Positions 8,034-17,612 are shown, numbered from the stretch's first letter. The stretch is 64,000 nt of DNA from Bacillus_BD sp050389805 (GCF_050389805.1 NZ_CP130945.1:992001-1056000); one strand, 5' to 3'. Notes: generated by a model from the sequence alone, not told the origin. Translations and numbers: made by a program.

Positions 8034-9209
8034 ATGAAAGAAGCTGTTATTGTTGCAGGGGCGAGAACTCCAGTTGGAAAGGCAAAGAAAGGAGCTTTGA
8101 AAGATGTCAGACCAGATGACTTAGGGGCGATCGTCGTAAAAAAAACGCTAGAAAGGGCTAATCATTATGTAGGAAATATTGATGATTTGATCATTGGTTG
8201 TGCGATGCCAGAAGCAGAGCAAGGAATGAATATGGCGCGAAATATTGGAGCGCTGGCAGGTCTTGCTTACACAGTTCCAGCGATTACGATTAATCGATAT
8301 TGTTCATCGGGGCTTCAAACGATCGCATTTGCAGCTGAAAAAATCATACTCGGTCATGCCGATACGATTATTGCTGGAGGTGCCGAATCTATGAGCCTTG
8401 TGCCAATGATGGGGCATGTTGTCCGTCCAAATGTCAAATTGGCTGAATCGGCACCACAGTATTATATGAGCATGGGGCATACAGCTGAAAAAGTAGCAAG
8501 GAAATATGGAATTACTCGTGAAGATCAGGACGCCTTTGCAACTTTAAGCCATAAAAAGGCAGCTGCTGCGATATTGAACGGTTATTTTACCGAAGAAATT
8601 GTTCCTGTAGAGGTGAAAAGGAAAAGAATTGATCAGAATCACAGATTGAACGAAGAAGGTACTCTATTTAGCCAAGATGAAGGGGTGCGTCCAAATACAA
8701 ATAAGGAAAGTCTTGCTTCATTAAAGCCGGCGTTTGTCGTGAATGGTACTGTAACAGCAGGAAATGCTTCACAAATGAGTGATGGAGCAGCTGCTGTGAT
8801 GGTCATGGAAAAAGAAAAAGCAACCTCGCTTGGACTGAAGCCAATTGCTAAATTTAGATCGTTTGCAGTTGCTGGGGTACCGCCAGAAATAATGGGAGTG
8901 GGTCCAGTTGCAGCGGTGCCAAAAGCGTTAAAGTTAGCGGGCTTACAGTTATCCGATATTGGCTTGATTGAGCTAAACGAAGCGTTTTCCGCTCAGGCGA
9001 TTGCTGTGATAAGAGAACTAAAATTAGATGAAGAAAAAGTAAATGTAAATGGAGGGGCCATTGCTTTAGGTCATCCGCTAGGCTGCACAGGTACAAAGCT
9101 TACTTTAACACTATTGCATGAAATGCGACGACGGCAGGTTCAATATGGGATGGTAACGATGTGTGTTGGAGGGGGAATGGGAGCAGCTGGTATTTTTGAA
9201 CTCATATAG
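8034..9209 (+). CDS. fadA: Acetyl-CoA acyltransferase (3-ketoacyl-CoA thiolase) FadA
   Basis: This 391-residue thiolase performs the final thiolytic cleavage of beta-oxidation. The nucleophilic Cys lies in NRYCSSGLQTIAFAAEKI (about residue 87). The second active-site pair is in GGAIALGHPLGCTGTK, where the His and Cys act in base catalysis, and the C-terminus has MCVGGGMGAAGIFEL. The ATG follows GGGGAAGGAG. It lies 231 bp after fadN, separated by a repeat element, and precedes fadE. Confidence 0.95.
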   Translation: MKEAVIVAGARTPVGKAKKGALKDVRPDDLGAIVVKKTLERANHYVGNIDDLIIGCAMPEAEQGMNMARNIGALAGLAYTVPAITINRYCSSGLQTIAFAAEKIILGHADTIIAGGAESMSLVPMMGHVVRPNVKLAESAPQYYMSMGHTAEKVARKYGITREDQDAFATLSHKKAAAAILNGYFTEEIVPVEVKRKRIDQNHRLNEEGTLFSQDEGVRPNTNKESLASLKPAFVVNGTVTAGNASQMSDGAAAVMVMEKEKATSLGLKPIAKFRSFAVAGVPPEIMGVGPVAAVPKALKLAGLQLSDIGLIELNEAFSAQAIAVIRELKLDEEKVNVNGGAIALGHPLGCTGTKLTLTLLHEMRRRQVQYGMVTMCVGGGMGAAGIFELI

Positions 9210-9268
9210 CAGGATGAGAGCTCTAATCAGGCTTTTAGAAAGGAGCCAATACAAGAGGGGGAATATAT

Positions 9269-11053
9269 GTGGCGAATCAAGCGGGTTCAGTAATCAAAGG
9301 AGGCAGCTTCCTGATCGATGACATTTCCAGTGAACAAATAATAACTCCAGAAGACTTCACTGACGAACAACAATTAATTGCGAAAACAACAGAAGAATTT
9401 GTTATCCAAAAAGTTATGCCGCAATTGGAGTATTTAGAACACCATGAATTTGAACGATCCGTGAAACTATTAAAAGATGCTGGTGAATTAGGTCTCCTCA
9501 GTGCAGATGTTCAAGAGGAATATGGTGGTTTAGAGTTAGATAAAATTAGTTCAGCGCTTATTACAGAAAAAATGTCTAGAGCTGGAGGATTTTCGCTTTC
9601 CTATGGTGCCCATGTCGGGATTGGCTCATTGCCGATCGTACTATTTGGGAATGAAGAGCAAAAGGAGAAATATTTACCGATGCTTGCAACAGGTGAAAAG
9701 ATTGCGGCATATGCATTAACAGAACCAAGCTCAGGTTCAGATGCCCTAGCGGCAAAAACAACAGCTAAGCTTAATAAAGAGGGGACGCATTATATCTTAA
9801 CCGGAGAAAAACAATGGATCACAAACTCGGCATTCGCTGATGTTTTTATCGTGTATGCTAAAATTGATGGTGAACATTTTTCTGCTTTTATTGTTGAACG
9901 GGAATTCCCAGGAGTATCGACTGGACCTGAAGAGAAAAAAATGGGAATCAAAAGTTCTTCAACAAGAACTTTAATTTTGCAAGATGCTCAAATACCAAAG
10001 GAAAATTTATTAGGTGAATATGGGAAAGGTCATGTGATCGCCTTTAATATTTTAAACATAGGACGTTATAAATTAGCGGTAGGTGCGGTGGGTGCTTCTA
10101 AACGTGCATTTGACGTAACGATTCAATATACCAATCAGAGGCAGCAGTTTAAAACGCCTATATCAAAATTCTCATTAACGAAGGAAAAACTGGCAACAAT
10201 GGCGTCTTTGGTTTATGCGGCAGAAAGCTCTGTTTATCGTACAGTTGGTCTATACGAAGATCGAATGTCCCAACTATCTAAACAAGAATTACAAGATGGG
10301 AAGGTTGTTGCTAACGCGGTCGCCGAGTATGCTATTGAATGTTCTTTAAATAAAGTTTTTGCAACCGAAGCGTTAGATTATATTGCAGATGAGGGAGTTC
10401 AGCTTCATGGTGGCTATGGCTTTATGTCAGAATACGAGATTGAAAGAATTTATCGTGATTCACGGATCAATCGTATTTTTGAAGGAACCAATGAAATTAA
10501 TCGTTTATTAGTACCCGCTACTTTTTTACGAAAAGCATTAAAGGGAGAGTTGCCTTTACTTGAAAAAGCGCAAAAACTCCAAGGGGAATTATTGATGCTT
10601 GTACCAGAAACACCCGGGGAAGAACCATTAGCACTAGAGAAATACTTAGTGAAAAATGCCAAAAAAATTGCACTTCTCATCTTAGGTTTGGCTGCACAGA
10701 AATATGGAAAAGCTTTAGAAAGTGAGCAAGAGATCCTCGTCAATATTGCTGATATGATCTCAAATACCTACGCAATGGAATCAGTTGTTTTACGAACGGA
10801 AAAAGCCATTGGGAGTGTAGGAGTAGCTAAAAGTAATCAAAAATTATTGTATACACAAATATTTTGCCAAGAAGCCTTCCAAAAGATTGAACAGGATGCA
10901 AGAGAAACATTAATTGGGGTAGAACAGGGGGATTCCCTAAGAATCATGTTATCAGCGCTCCGAAAATTTACACGCTTTCATCCGAAGAATCTGATTTCCT
11001 TAAAAAGGGAAACTGCAAGTGGATTAATCGAGTCAGAACGTTATATCGTTTAA
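9269..11053 (+). CDS. fadE: Acyl-CoA dehydrogenase FadE
   Basis: This 594-residue flavoenzyme oxidises acyl-CoA to trans-2-enoyl-CoA, the first step of beta-oxidation. It shows the FAD/substrate signature AYALTEPSSGSDALAAKT and the late motif HGGYGFMSEYEIERIYRDSR followed by FEGTNEINR, which holds the probable catalytic Glu. The extra C-terminal region of about 180 residues makes it like VLCAD rather than short-chain enzymes. The start is GTG (GTG GCG AAT CAA) after a purine-rich AGAGGGGGAA site. It is the last gene of the fad operon and is followed by a strong hairpin. Confidence 0.95.
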   Translation: MANQAGSVIKGGSFLIDDISSEQIITPEDFTDEQQLIAKTTEEFVIQKVMPQLEYLEHHEFERSVKLLKDAGELGLLSADVQEEYGGLELDKISSALITEKMSRAGGFSLSYGAHVGIGSLPIVLFGNEEQKEKYLPMLATGEKIAAYALTEPSSGSDALAAKTTAKLNKEGTHYILTGEKQWITNSAFADVFIVYAKIDGEHFSAFIVEREFPGVSTGPEEKKMGIKSSSTRTLILQDAQIPKENLLGEYGKGHVIAFNILNIGRYKLAVGAVGASKRAFDVTIQYTNQRQQFKTPISKFSLTKEKLATMASLVYAAESSVYRTVGLYEDRMSQLSKQELQDGKVVANAVAEYAIECSLNKVFATEALDYIADEGVQLHGGYGFMSEYEIERIYRDSRINRIFEGTNEINRLLVPATFLRKALKGELPLLEKAQKLQGELLMLVPETPGEEPLALEKYLVKNAKKIALLILGLAAQKYGKALESEQEILVNIADMISNTYAMESVVLRTEKAIGSVGVAKSNQKLLYTQIFCQEAFQKIEQDARETLIGVEQGDSLRIMLSALRKFTRFHPKNLISLKRETASGLIESERYIV

Positions 11054-11055
11054 GT

Positions 11056-11092
11056 GAATGAAGGCTGACTATTCACTAGTCAGCCTTCATTC
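11056..11092 (+). terminator. Terminator hairpin after fadE
   Basis: The perfect 16-bp arms GAATGAAGGCTGACTA and TAGTCAGCCTTCATTC enclose TTCAC. The hairpin begins three bases after the fadE stop. The downstream U-tract is weak. Confidence 0.7.
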
Positions 11093-11235
11093 ATAAAACT
11101 AAAACAATAAGTAAGCAGGAATTATTAAGAATAAGTGGAATATTACAAAGAAACTTGAGATACTATTTTCGATTCATCGAACATTATGTTAAAATATCTC
11201 TAGAAGTGTACTACATAGTTAAGTGGGGTGACGAG

Positions 11236-11592
11236 TTGACTCTTAAGTTTTATTGGTATCCAAAATGCGGTACATGTCGAAAAGCTAAAAAGTGGCTAGA
11301 TGAGCGTGATGTTTCATATCAGGAAATACATATTGTAGAAACACCTCCTAACCGTGAGGAAATTGAAGAGATGTACAAAAATAGTGGACAAGAATTAAAG
11401 AAATTCTTTAATACAAGTGGTCAGAAATACCGTTCGCTTGGTTTAAAGGACCGTGTAAAGGAAGCGACTGAAGAAGAATTACTTGATCTACTTGCATCAG
11501 ATGGGATGTTAATCAAGCGCCCAATTGTTACGGATGGAAATAAAGTGACAATCGGATTTAAAGAAGAAGATTTTAATAATACTTGGATATAA
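11236..11592 (+). CDS. yusI: ArsC/Spx-family protein YusI
   Basis: The 118-residue thioredoxin-fold protein of the ArsC/Spx family begins MTLKFYWYPKCGTCRKAKKW and so has an N-terminal CGTC motif (Cys 11 and 14). RPIVTDGNKVTIGF near the end is the family's C-terminal signature. The TTG start at 11236 sits behind GGGGTGA and gives the family's usual length. The exact role of YusI is not established; it is not a convincing arsenate reductase and is not linked to the arsenic island. It lies upstream of gcvH as in B. subtilis. Confidence 0.85.
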   Translation: MTLKFYWYPKCGTCRKAKKWLDERDVSYQEIHIVETPPNREEIEEMYKNSGQELKKFFNTSGQKYRSLGLKDRVKEATEEELLDLLASDGMLIKRPIVTDGNKVTIGFKEEDFNNTWI

Positions 11593-11640
11593 TATGGTAT
11601 GCTATAATCAATACATATTTATTTAACTGGAGGAATAAAA

Positions 11641-12024
11641 ATGACTACACCAAAAGAATTACGTTATTCAAAAGACCATGAATGGGTAAAAGTTGAAGGG
11701 AATAAAGCAACGATTGGAATTACAGAATTCGCTCAATCTGAACTAGGTGATATTGTGTTTGTAGAGTTACCAGAAGTAGACGATGAGATCTCAGCTGGCG
11801 AGCCATTCGGAAGTGTCGAATCAGTAAAAACAGTTTCTGAATTATATGCTCCTATCAGTGGAAAAGTAGTAGAAGTGAATGAAGATTTAAATGACGATCC
11901 ACAATTTGTGAATGAATCACCATATGAAAAAGCATGGATGATCACAGTTGAATTATCTGATGCTTCACAAGTTGAAGAATTAATGACAGCACAACAGTAT
12001 GAAGAAATGATCAACCAAGATTAA
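11641..12024 (+). CDS. gcvH: Glycine cleavage system H protein
   Basis: The 127-residue H protein carries lipoate, shuttling the aminomethyl group between GcvP and GcvT. The lipoylated Lys63 lies in SVESVKTVSELYAPISGKV, and the hammerhead fold of the family is complete. In Bacilli GcvH is also the entry point from which octanoyl/lipoyl groups are passed to other complexes, so LipA in this window (40949-41860) acts on it. It has a good TGGAGGA ribosome site. The P and T subunits are not in this window. Confidence 0.96.
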   Translation: MTTPKELRYSKDHEWVKVEGNKATIGITEFAQSELGDIVFVELPEVDDEISAGEPFGSVESVKTVSELYAPISGKVVEVNEDLNDDPQFVNESPYEKAWMITVELSDASQVEELMTAQQYEEMINQD

Positions 12025-12031
12025 TGAAATT

Positions 12032-12058
12032 AGAAAGCGCCTCTATGTGGCGCTTTCT
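12032..12058 (+). terminator. Terminator after gcvH
   Basis: The arms AGAAAGCGCC and GGCGCTTTCT enclose a 7-base loop eight bases after the gcvH stop. Confidence 0.7.
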
Positions 12059-12150
12059 GTATTTGGGAATATTTTTCTAAATTAAGAAAAATAAGTTTTT
12101 TGAAATCAGATTAATGTCTGGCGCTTGCTATTTCTAATAGGGGAGAAAAA

Positions 12151-12519
12151 ATGAGAGATTTTAATCAGAACAAGGTTATTATTGTAGAGGGGATTTCGGA
12201 TCGTAACAAAATAAAAAAGATAATAAAGGAACCTATCGAGATTATTTGTACAAATGGAACGATTTCCGCAGACACATTAGAAGAATGGATAGAAACATTG
12301 TTTGATTGCGATCTCTATATTTTAGTTGATGCCGATGAATCGGGTAAAAAATTGCGTCAGCAATTAAAAAGGGAGTTTCCTAATGCTGTTCACTTATATA
12401 TTGACAAAATGTATCGTGAAGTAGCTACCGCACCTCATTATCATTTGGCAACAATTCTTTTAACAGCTAATATTGAAATTCATAGTGAATACTTAGATAG
12501 AGGAAAGAATAATGATTGA
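12151..12519 (+). CDS. yusF: Toprim-domain protein YusF
   Basis: This 122-residue protein is almost entirely a Toprim domain. It has the conserved Glu in KVIIVEGISDRNKIKKI (residues about 8-24) and the DxD motif in YILVDADESGKKL (about 68-80). These are the Mg2+-binding residues of primases, topoisomerases and ribonuclease M5-like enzymes. It is short, like the small M5-type Toprim proteins, and its substrate is unknown. It overlaps yusE by 8 bp, so the two are translated together. Confidence 0.85.
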   Translation: MRDFNQNKVIIVEGISDRNKIKKIIKEPIEIICTNGTISADTLEEWIETLFDCDLYILVDADESGKKLRQQLKREFPNAVHLYIDKMYREVATAPHYHLATILLTANIEIHSEYLDRGKNND

Positions 12520-12826
12520 CTGGAACCAAGACCAATTAGATAAATTTATTAATCAACAAGATACAGGTTGTATTTACCTATATACTCCTTTTTGCGGCAC
12601 TTGCCAAGTAGCTAGTAAAATGCTCTCGGTTGTTGAAGAAATACTGCCAGATTTAAAACTCGGTAAAATAAATCTTAACTATAGACAGGATCTAGCTCAA
12701 AAATGGCAAATTGAGAGTGTCCCATGCTTACTGTTTTTTAAACAAGGAACGCTGATATCTAAAATTTATACCTTTCACTCTGTTCCTTATTTAATAGAAA
12801 AGATAAACAAAACTTTATTGGACTAA
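12512..12826 (+). CDS. yusE: Thioredoxin-like protein YusE
   Basis: The 104-residue thioredoxin-fold protein has the active-site motif CGTC at residues 28-31 in YTPFCGTCQVASKML and a cis-Pro loop ESVPCLLFF with an extra Cys beside the proline. There is no signal peptide, so it is cytoplasmic. It overlaps yusF by 8 bp and ends just before a terminator. A role as thiol-disulphide reductase is inferred. Confidence 0.85.
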   Translation: MIDWNQDQLDKFINQQDTGCIYLYTPFCGTCQVASKMLSVVEEILPDLKLGKINLNYRQDLAQKWQIESVPCLLFFKQGTLISKIYTFHSVPYLIEKINKTLLD

Positions 12827-12828
12827 AT

Positions 12829-12858
12829 AGGGCTGTTATTAGACAGCTCTTTTTGTTT
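12829..12858 (+). terminator. Terminator after yusE
   Basis: The short stem AGGGCTGT/ACAGCTCT is followed by TTTTTGTTTTTTT just after the yusE stop. Confidence 0.7.
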
Positions 12859-13009
12859 TTTTACATATTTCTCAGGAAATATGAAGGAAATAGTAGAATT
12901 TTGTGGTAATTTGTAGGAATATTACGACAACTTATTTCAACTATAAGCAGGAAACAAAAAGAATCAAACTGAATATATTCCTTAGAAATAAGGACGGGGT
13001 GGATTTAGT

Positions 13010-13372
13010 ATGATTGAACTAATCAAATTATGGACGGAGCAAGTGAATCGTAAGCAAGCACTACGGACAATGATTAAAGATCTTTGTTTTTCTTTTCAAC
13101 TAAAAATGGGAAAAAAGGATATAACTGTAAAGATTGAAAAAAGTCGAATTCATTTAGAAGAATACTCTCGACCACAAGATTCAACAAGGAGATTGGAAGG
13201 AAACGAGGAATTATTTCTATCTATCATTCTTGGAGAACGGAAGTTGCGCGAGGCTGTTAAAAGGAATGAAATAACAACGACGTTTTCAATTCGAGAACTA
13301 TTACTGTTAGAGTCCCTGTTTTATTTAGGCAAACCAGAGTTGCTACATAAATTTGCGACAAAAATCAACTAA
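13010..13372 (+). CDS. Conserved small protein, YusD-like
   Basis: The 120-residue cytoplasmic protein is rich in charged residues and has no membrane segment. The arrangement of the central part (LFLSIILGERKLREAVKRN, then IRELLLLESLFYLGKP) resembles an SCP2-type lipid-binding fold, but this is weak. It occupies the place of yusD between yusE and the methionine genes in the B. subtilis order. A GGGGTGG ribosome site precedes the ATG. Function unknown. Confidence 0.7.
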   Translation: MIELIKLWTEQVNRKQALRTMIKDLCFSFQLKMGKKDITVKIEKSRIHLEEYSRPQDSTRRLEGNEELFLSIILGERKLREAVKRNEITTTFSIRELLLLESLFYLGKPELLHKFATKIN

Positions 13373-13378
13373 TCTAGA

Positions 13379-13435
13379 TTGACATCTTCTTCCAATGTGA
13401 TACAATTTTACTATGTTAAATAGTAAAATTTTTTT
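13379..13435 (+). promoter_or_regulatory. metY promoter overlapping an AT-only hairpin
   Basis: TTGACA (13379-13384), a 16-bp spacer and TACAAT (13401-13406) make a near-consensus housekeeping promoter. Immediately downstream, ATTTTACTA (13405-13413) and TAGTAAAAT (13421-13429) form a 9-bp hairpin followed by a T-run. This is either the terminator of the preceding gene or a weak attenuator at the start of the metY leader. Confidence 0.6.
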
Positions 13436-13477
13436 ATTCTAAATCACACTTTTCCTATATGAAATGGAGAGATAACG

Positions 13478-14776
13478 ATGTCCGAAAAAAACTATCGTAT
13501 TGAAACTTTAAGTGTGCATGGCGGTCTGCAACCAGATCCTGTAACTGGAGCAAGGGCGGTACCTATTTATCAAAACAATGCCTATCAATTTAAAAACACA
13601 GACCATGCAGCGAATTTATTTGGTTTAGCTGAACCAGGCTATATTTATACCCGGATACACAATCCAACTACTACCGTTTTTGAAGAAAGAGTGGCATTAC
13701 TTGAAGGTGGGATCGGGGCTTTAGCGGTTTCTAGTGGAATGGCAGCCATTACTTTAGCAATTTTAAATATTGCTGAAAACGGCGATGAAATCATATCTGC
13801 TTCAAATTTATATGGTGGAACTTATAATTTATTTGCTGTAACGCTTCCTAAATATGGAATTAAAGTTAAATTTGTTGATCCAGAAGATCCAGAGAACTTC
13901 CGCAGTGCGATTACAGATAAAACAAAGGCAGTCTTTGCTGAAACCATTGGAAACCCAAGTTTAAAAGTGTTAGATATTGAAAAAGTTGCCAATATTGCTC
14001 ATGAGGCAGGAGTGCCATTAATTATTGACAATACATTTGCAACGCCATATTTATGCCGTCCAATCGAATTTGGTGCAGACATTGTCGTTCATTCAGCAAC
14101 AAAATGGCTACTTGGAAATGGTACGTCAACTGGAGGTATTATTGTTGATAGCGGTAAGTTTGACTGGAATACACCTAAATTCCCTGGTTTAACAGAGCCA
14201 GATGAAAGTTATCATGGACTCGTATACACACGTGATGTAGGTGCTGCAGCTTATATTACAAAAGCACGTGTGCAACTTTTACGTGATTTAGGTCCTGCTT
14301 TAAGTCCACAAAATGCTTTCCAATTTGTATTAGGGCTTGAAACTCTACATGTAAGAATGAAGGAACATGTTGCTAATGCGGTTAAAGTAGTACAATATTT
14401 AGAAAAACATCCTGCTGTGAGCTGGGTTCTTTATCCTGGTAGTGAAAATAACCCTGATAAAGAATTAGTAGATAAATATTTGCCTAAAGGTGCAGGTTCG
14501 ATGATTGTTTTCGGAATTAAAGGTGGAAGAGAAGCAGGGGCAAAATTAATTAATAGTATGGAATTATTTGCTCATGTTGCTAACGTTGGGGATGCAAAAA
14601 GCTTAATTATCCATCCGGCAAGCACTACACATCAACAATTAAGTCCCGAAGATTTAAAAGCAGCAGGTGTTGGCGAAGATTTAGTTAGACTTTCCATCGG
14701 AATTGAAAACATTGACGATATTATTGAAGATCTAGAACAAGCCATTTCGAAGGCAACAGGTCTCACTTCATTATAA
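13478..14776 (+). CDS. metY: O-acetylhomoserine sulfhydrylase MetY
   Basis: The 432-residue PLP enzyme of the Cys/Met metabolism family forms homocysteine from O-acetylhomoserine and sulfide. Conserved parts are VSSGMAAITLAIL (PLP phosphate site), IIDNTFATPYLCRP and the PLP lysine in VVHSATKWLLGNGTSTGG. The length of about 430 and the region SYHGLVYTRDVGAAAY favour MetY over the shorter cystathionine gamma-synthases. It has its own promoter and no S-box in front; the S-box lies after it, before metN. Confidence 0.92.
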   Translation: MSEKNYRIETLSVHGGLQPDPVTGARAVPIYQNNAYQFKNTDHAANLFGLAEPGYIYTRIHNPTTTVFEERVALLEGGIGALAVSSGMAAITLAILNIAENGDEIISASNLYGGTYNLFAVTLPKYGIKVKFVDPEDPENFRSAITDKTKAVFAETIGNPSLKVLDIEKVANIAHEAGVPLIIDNTFATPYLCRPIEFGADIVVHSATKWLLGNGTSTGGIIVDSGKFDWNTPKFPGLTEPDESYHGLVYTRDVGAAAYITKARVQLLRDLGPALSPQNAFQFVLGLETLHVRMKEHVANAVKVVQYLEKHPAVSWVLYPGSENNPDKELVDKYLPKGAGSMIVFGIKGGREAGAKLINSMELFAHVANVGDAKSLIIHPASTTHQQLSPEDLKAAGVGEDLVRLSIGIENIDDIIEDLEQAISKATGLTSL

Positions 14777-14891
14777 AGTCAAGAATTAGCAATATATTGA
14801 AATATGATTTCCCAGATTGACACTCACTGTTAAGACGTGATACGATTACCTTCGTAAATCTATAAAAATAGTATATTGATATAAATATATA

Positions 14892-15050
14892 CTCTTATCA
14901 AGAGAGGTGGAGGGATGTGCCCAATGAAACCCGGCAACCGTCAATTTTTATTGAAATGGTGCCAATTCACACAAAGCTTATGGCTTTGATAGATGAGAGA
15001 AAGGTGAATTTATTATGCCTTTCTGCTCTCATTAGCGGAAGGGCATTTTA
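14892..15050 (+). ncRNA. SAM-I (S-box) riboswitch with terminator
   Basis: The sequence carries the S-box core: CTCTTATCAAGAGAGGTGGA (P1 and kink-turn side), ATGAAACCCGGCAACC (P2/P3 joining region) and GGTGCCAATTC, closing near GATGAGAG at about 15000. An expression platform follows: ATGCCTTTCTGC and GCGGAAGGGCAT (15016-15049) form the terminator. Its loop CTCTCAT is complementary to ATGAGAGA at the aptamer's 3' side, giving the alternative antiterminator. SAM binding should switch off metNPQ. Confidence 0.95.
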
Positions 15051-15100
15051 TATATCCCTAGAAACTATGATGTGTAAAAAAAGAAGGTGAACGGATTACG

Positions 15101-16126
15101 ATGATTTCAATCAAAAATGTAAAAAAGATATTCTCTACAAAGCAAGGAATTGTTACAGCAGTGACGGATGCAAATTTGGAAATTGAAGAGGGCGAAATTT
15201 TCGGTGTGATCGGTTATAGTGGTGCAGGTAAAAGTACCTTAATTAGAATGCTGAATGGCCTTGAAATTCCAACCGACGGATCCGTAACCGTTGCTGGAAA
15301 GCAAGTTTCTCATATTAAAGGAGCAGACTTAAGAGCCGCTCGTCAAGAAATTAGTATGATCTTTCAACATTTCAACCTGCTGTGGTCAAGAACGGTGAGA
15401 GAAAATATTGCTTTTCCTCTTGAAATTGCTGGGATTCCCAAGCAAAAAAGAAAAGAAAGAGTAGATGAACTGATCCAATTAGTAGGATTGCAAGGAAGAG
15501 AGGATTCTTATCCATCCCAGTTGAGTGGAGGACAGAAACAACGGGTAGGAATTGCTCGAGCACTTGCTAATAATCCAAAAGTATTACTTTGTGATGAAGC
15601 AACATCTGCATTAGATCCACAAACAACAGATTCGATCCTAGAATTGTTAGTTGATATTAATAAAAAACTAGGTTTAACGATTGTATTAATTACACATGAA
15701 ATGCATGTTATTCGTAAGATTTGTCATCGAGTTGCGGTAATGGAGGATGGGAAAATTGTTGAACAGGGGCCCGTTTTGGAAGTATTCAAAGACCCAAAAC
15801 AACAAATTACGAAACGTTTTGTTCAACAAGTTACTGAACCTGAGGAAACGAAGGAGACGATCCAGCATTTACTCAAACAAATTACAAGTGGAAAAGTCAT
15901 TCAGCTTTCTTTTGTTGGGGAAGGAACCGAGCAGCCATTAATCACGAATTTGATTCGAAAATATGATGTTACGGTCAACATTCTTCAAGGAAAAATCTCG
16001 CAAACACGAGATGGATCTTATGGTTCTTTATTTATCCATATGGACGGAAAAGAGGATGTTGTGAATGATGCGATTCACTTTATTGAATCACAACAGGTTA
16101 GAGTGGAGGTGATTCCACATGCTTAA
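15101..16126 (+). CDS. metN: Methionine ABC transporter ATPase MetN
   Basis: The 341-residue ATPase energises methionine import. It has Walker A GYSGAGKST, signature LSGGQKQRVGIARAL, Walker B VLLCDEATSALDPQT and the H-loop TIVLITHEMH. The C-terminal region at about 265-341 is the NIL/ACT-like regulatory domain that binds methionine and inhibits transport. It is the first gene after the S-box, and its end overlaps metP by 8 bp. Confidence 0.96.
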   Translation: MISIKNVKKIFSTKQGIVTAVTDANLEIEEGEIFGVIGYSGAGKSTLIRMLNGLEIPTDGSVTVAGKQVSHIKGADLRAARQEISMIFQHFNLLWSRTVRENIAFPLEIAGIPKQKRKERVDELIQLVGLQGREDSYPSQLSGGQKQRVGIARALANNPKVLLCDEATSALDPQTTDSILELLVDINKKLGLTIVLITHEMHVIRKICHRVAVMEDGKIVEQGPVLEVFKDPKQQITKRFVQQVTEPEETKETIQHLLKQITSGKVIQLSFVGEGTEQPLITNLIRKYDVTVNILQGKISQTRDGSYGSLFIHMDGKEDVVNDAIHFIESQQVRVEVIPHA

Positions 16127-16787
16127 CCAGTTGTTTCCTAATGTGAACTTGGAAAAGGCACTTGAGAAAACAGTTGAAACCCTTTATATGACAGGGGCTT
16201 CACTCATTTTTATTGTCATTATTGGTATTGCTTTAGGCTTGTTACTATTTTTAACATCAAGTGGGAATCTATGGCAAAACAAATTTATTAATTCAATTAT
16301 CGCAGCAATTGTAAATATATTTCGATCGATCCCTTTTGTTATTTTAATTGTCTTATTAATCCCTTTTACAAAAGTAATTGTAGGATCTATGATCGGGAAA
16401 GAAGCGGCTTTACCTGCATTGATTATTGGATCGGCACCATTCTATGCGAGAATGGTTGAAATCGGTTTGCGAGAAATTGATAAAGGGGTCATTGAAGCTG
16501 CGAGATCTATGGGTGCAAAAACGAGTACGATTATTTTTAAGGTACTTCTTCCAGAATCCATGCCAGCTGTTGTTTCAGGTATCACTGTAACAACGATTGC
16601 TCTAATAGGTTATACAGCTATTGCGGGCGTTATTGGTGCAGGTGGCTTAGGAGACTATGCTTATTTAGATGGTTTTTCACGAGGACAAAATGACGTGACA
16701 TTATTTGCGACAATTATTATATTAATTATTGTGTTTATCATCCAATATATTGGAGATGCTATAACAAAAAAAATAGATAAAAGATAG
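16119..16787 (+). CDS. metP: Methionine ABC transporter permease MetP (MetI)
   Basis: This 222-residue integral membrane protein has about five spans and the ABC-docking loop EIDKGVIEAARSMGAKTSTI (E-A-A-x3-G pattern). The preserved end motif GGLGDYAYLDGF matches the MetI family. It forms the methionine channel with MetN. It overlaps the 3' end of metN, so the subunits are translationally coupled. Confidence 0.95.
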   Translation: MLNQLFPNVNLEKALEKTVETLYMTGASLIFIVIIGIALGLLLFLTSSGNLWQNKFINSIIAAIVNIFRSIPFVILIVLLIPFTKVIVGSMIGKEAALPALIIGSAPFYARMVEIGLREIDKGVIEAARSMGAKTSTIIFKVLLPESMPAVVSGITVTTIALIGYTAIAGVIGAGGLGDYAYLDGFSRGQNDVTLFATIIILIIVFIIQYIGDAITKKIDKR

Positions 16788-16797
16788 GATGGGGAAA

Positions 16798-17607
16798 ATG
16801 AAAAAATTATTAATGTTATTACTTACCTCTCTATTTGTACTAGTGTTAGCGGCATGTGGAAATGCTGAAGGGGACAAGATTAAAATTGGTGCAACAAGTG
16901 CACCGCATGCTGAAATTCTTGAACAAGCAAAACCAATTTTAGAAGAAGAAGGAATTGAATTAGATATTCAGACTTTTAGTAAATATGAATTAATCAATCC
17001 AGCTCTAGATGATGGTGATCTTGATGCAAACTATTTCCAACATATCCCATACTTGAATACAGAGGTTTCAGAAAAAGGATATAAAATTGTCAACGCAGGC
17101 GGTATTCATCTTGAGCCGATCGCTATCTATTCTAAAAAATATAAATCAAAAGAAGAAATTGAAGATGGTGCAACAGTGATTATGAGTAGCAGTGTTCCTG
17201 ACCATGGACGTATTCTATCCTTGTTTGAAGCGGAAGGCTTACTTACGCTAAAAGATGGTATTGATAAAGCTGCAGCAACTTTAGATGATATTGTAGAAAA
17301 TCCAAAGAACTTAAAGTTTGAATACGATTATGCTCCTGATATTCTTCCGCAGGTTTATAATAATGGTGAAGGTGACCTAGTTGTTATTAATTCAAATTAT
17401 GCGATTCAACATGATATCAATCCAGTCGAAGATTCAATCGTTATTGAATCAGGAGAAAACAATCCTTATGTAAATGTTATTGCTGTAAAAGAAGGCGATG
17501 AAGATAAAGAGGAAATTAAAGCTCTTATCGAAGTATTAAACTCTCAAGAAATTAAAGACTTTATTCTTGAAAAATACGAAGGTGCGGTAGTACCTGCTTC
17601 TAATTAA
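16798..17607 (+). CDS. metQ: Methionine-binding lipoprotein MetQ
   Basis: The NlpA/MetQ-family substrate-binding protein has a signal peptide MKKLLMLLLTSLFVLVLAAC ending in the lipobox LAAC. The mature part shows family landmarks ATSAPHAEILEQAKPIL, DANYFQHIPYLN and VINSNYAIQH. It captures methionine outside the membrane for MetNP. The ATG at 16798 follows AGGATGGGG; a second possible ATG at 16789 would add three residues and lacks a clear ribosome site. The next element is a strong terminator. Confidence 0.95.
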   Translation: MKKLLMLLLTSLFVLVLAACGNAEGDKIKIGATSAPHAEILEQAKPILEEEGIELDIQTFSKYELINPALDDGDLDANYFQHIPYLNTEVSEKGYKIVNAGGIHLEPIAIYSKKYKSKEEIEDGATVIMSSSVPDHGRILSLFEAEGLLTLKDGIDKAAATLDDIVENPKNLKFEYDYAPDILPQVYNNGEGDLVVINSNYAIQHDINPVEDSIVIESGENNPYVNVIAVKEGDEDKEEIKALIEVLNSQEIKDFILEKYEGAVVPASN

Positions 17608-17612
17608 TTGGC

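Noticed and set aside
11236..11592. Arsenate reductase belonging to the island
   Set aside because: It is an ArsC/Spx-fold protein but lies 12 kb outside the island in the conserved yusI position.
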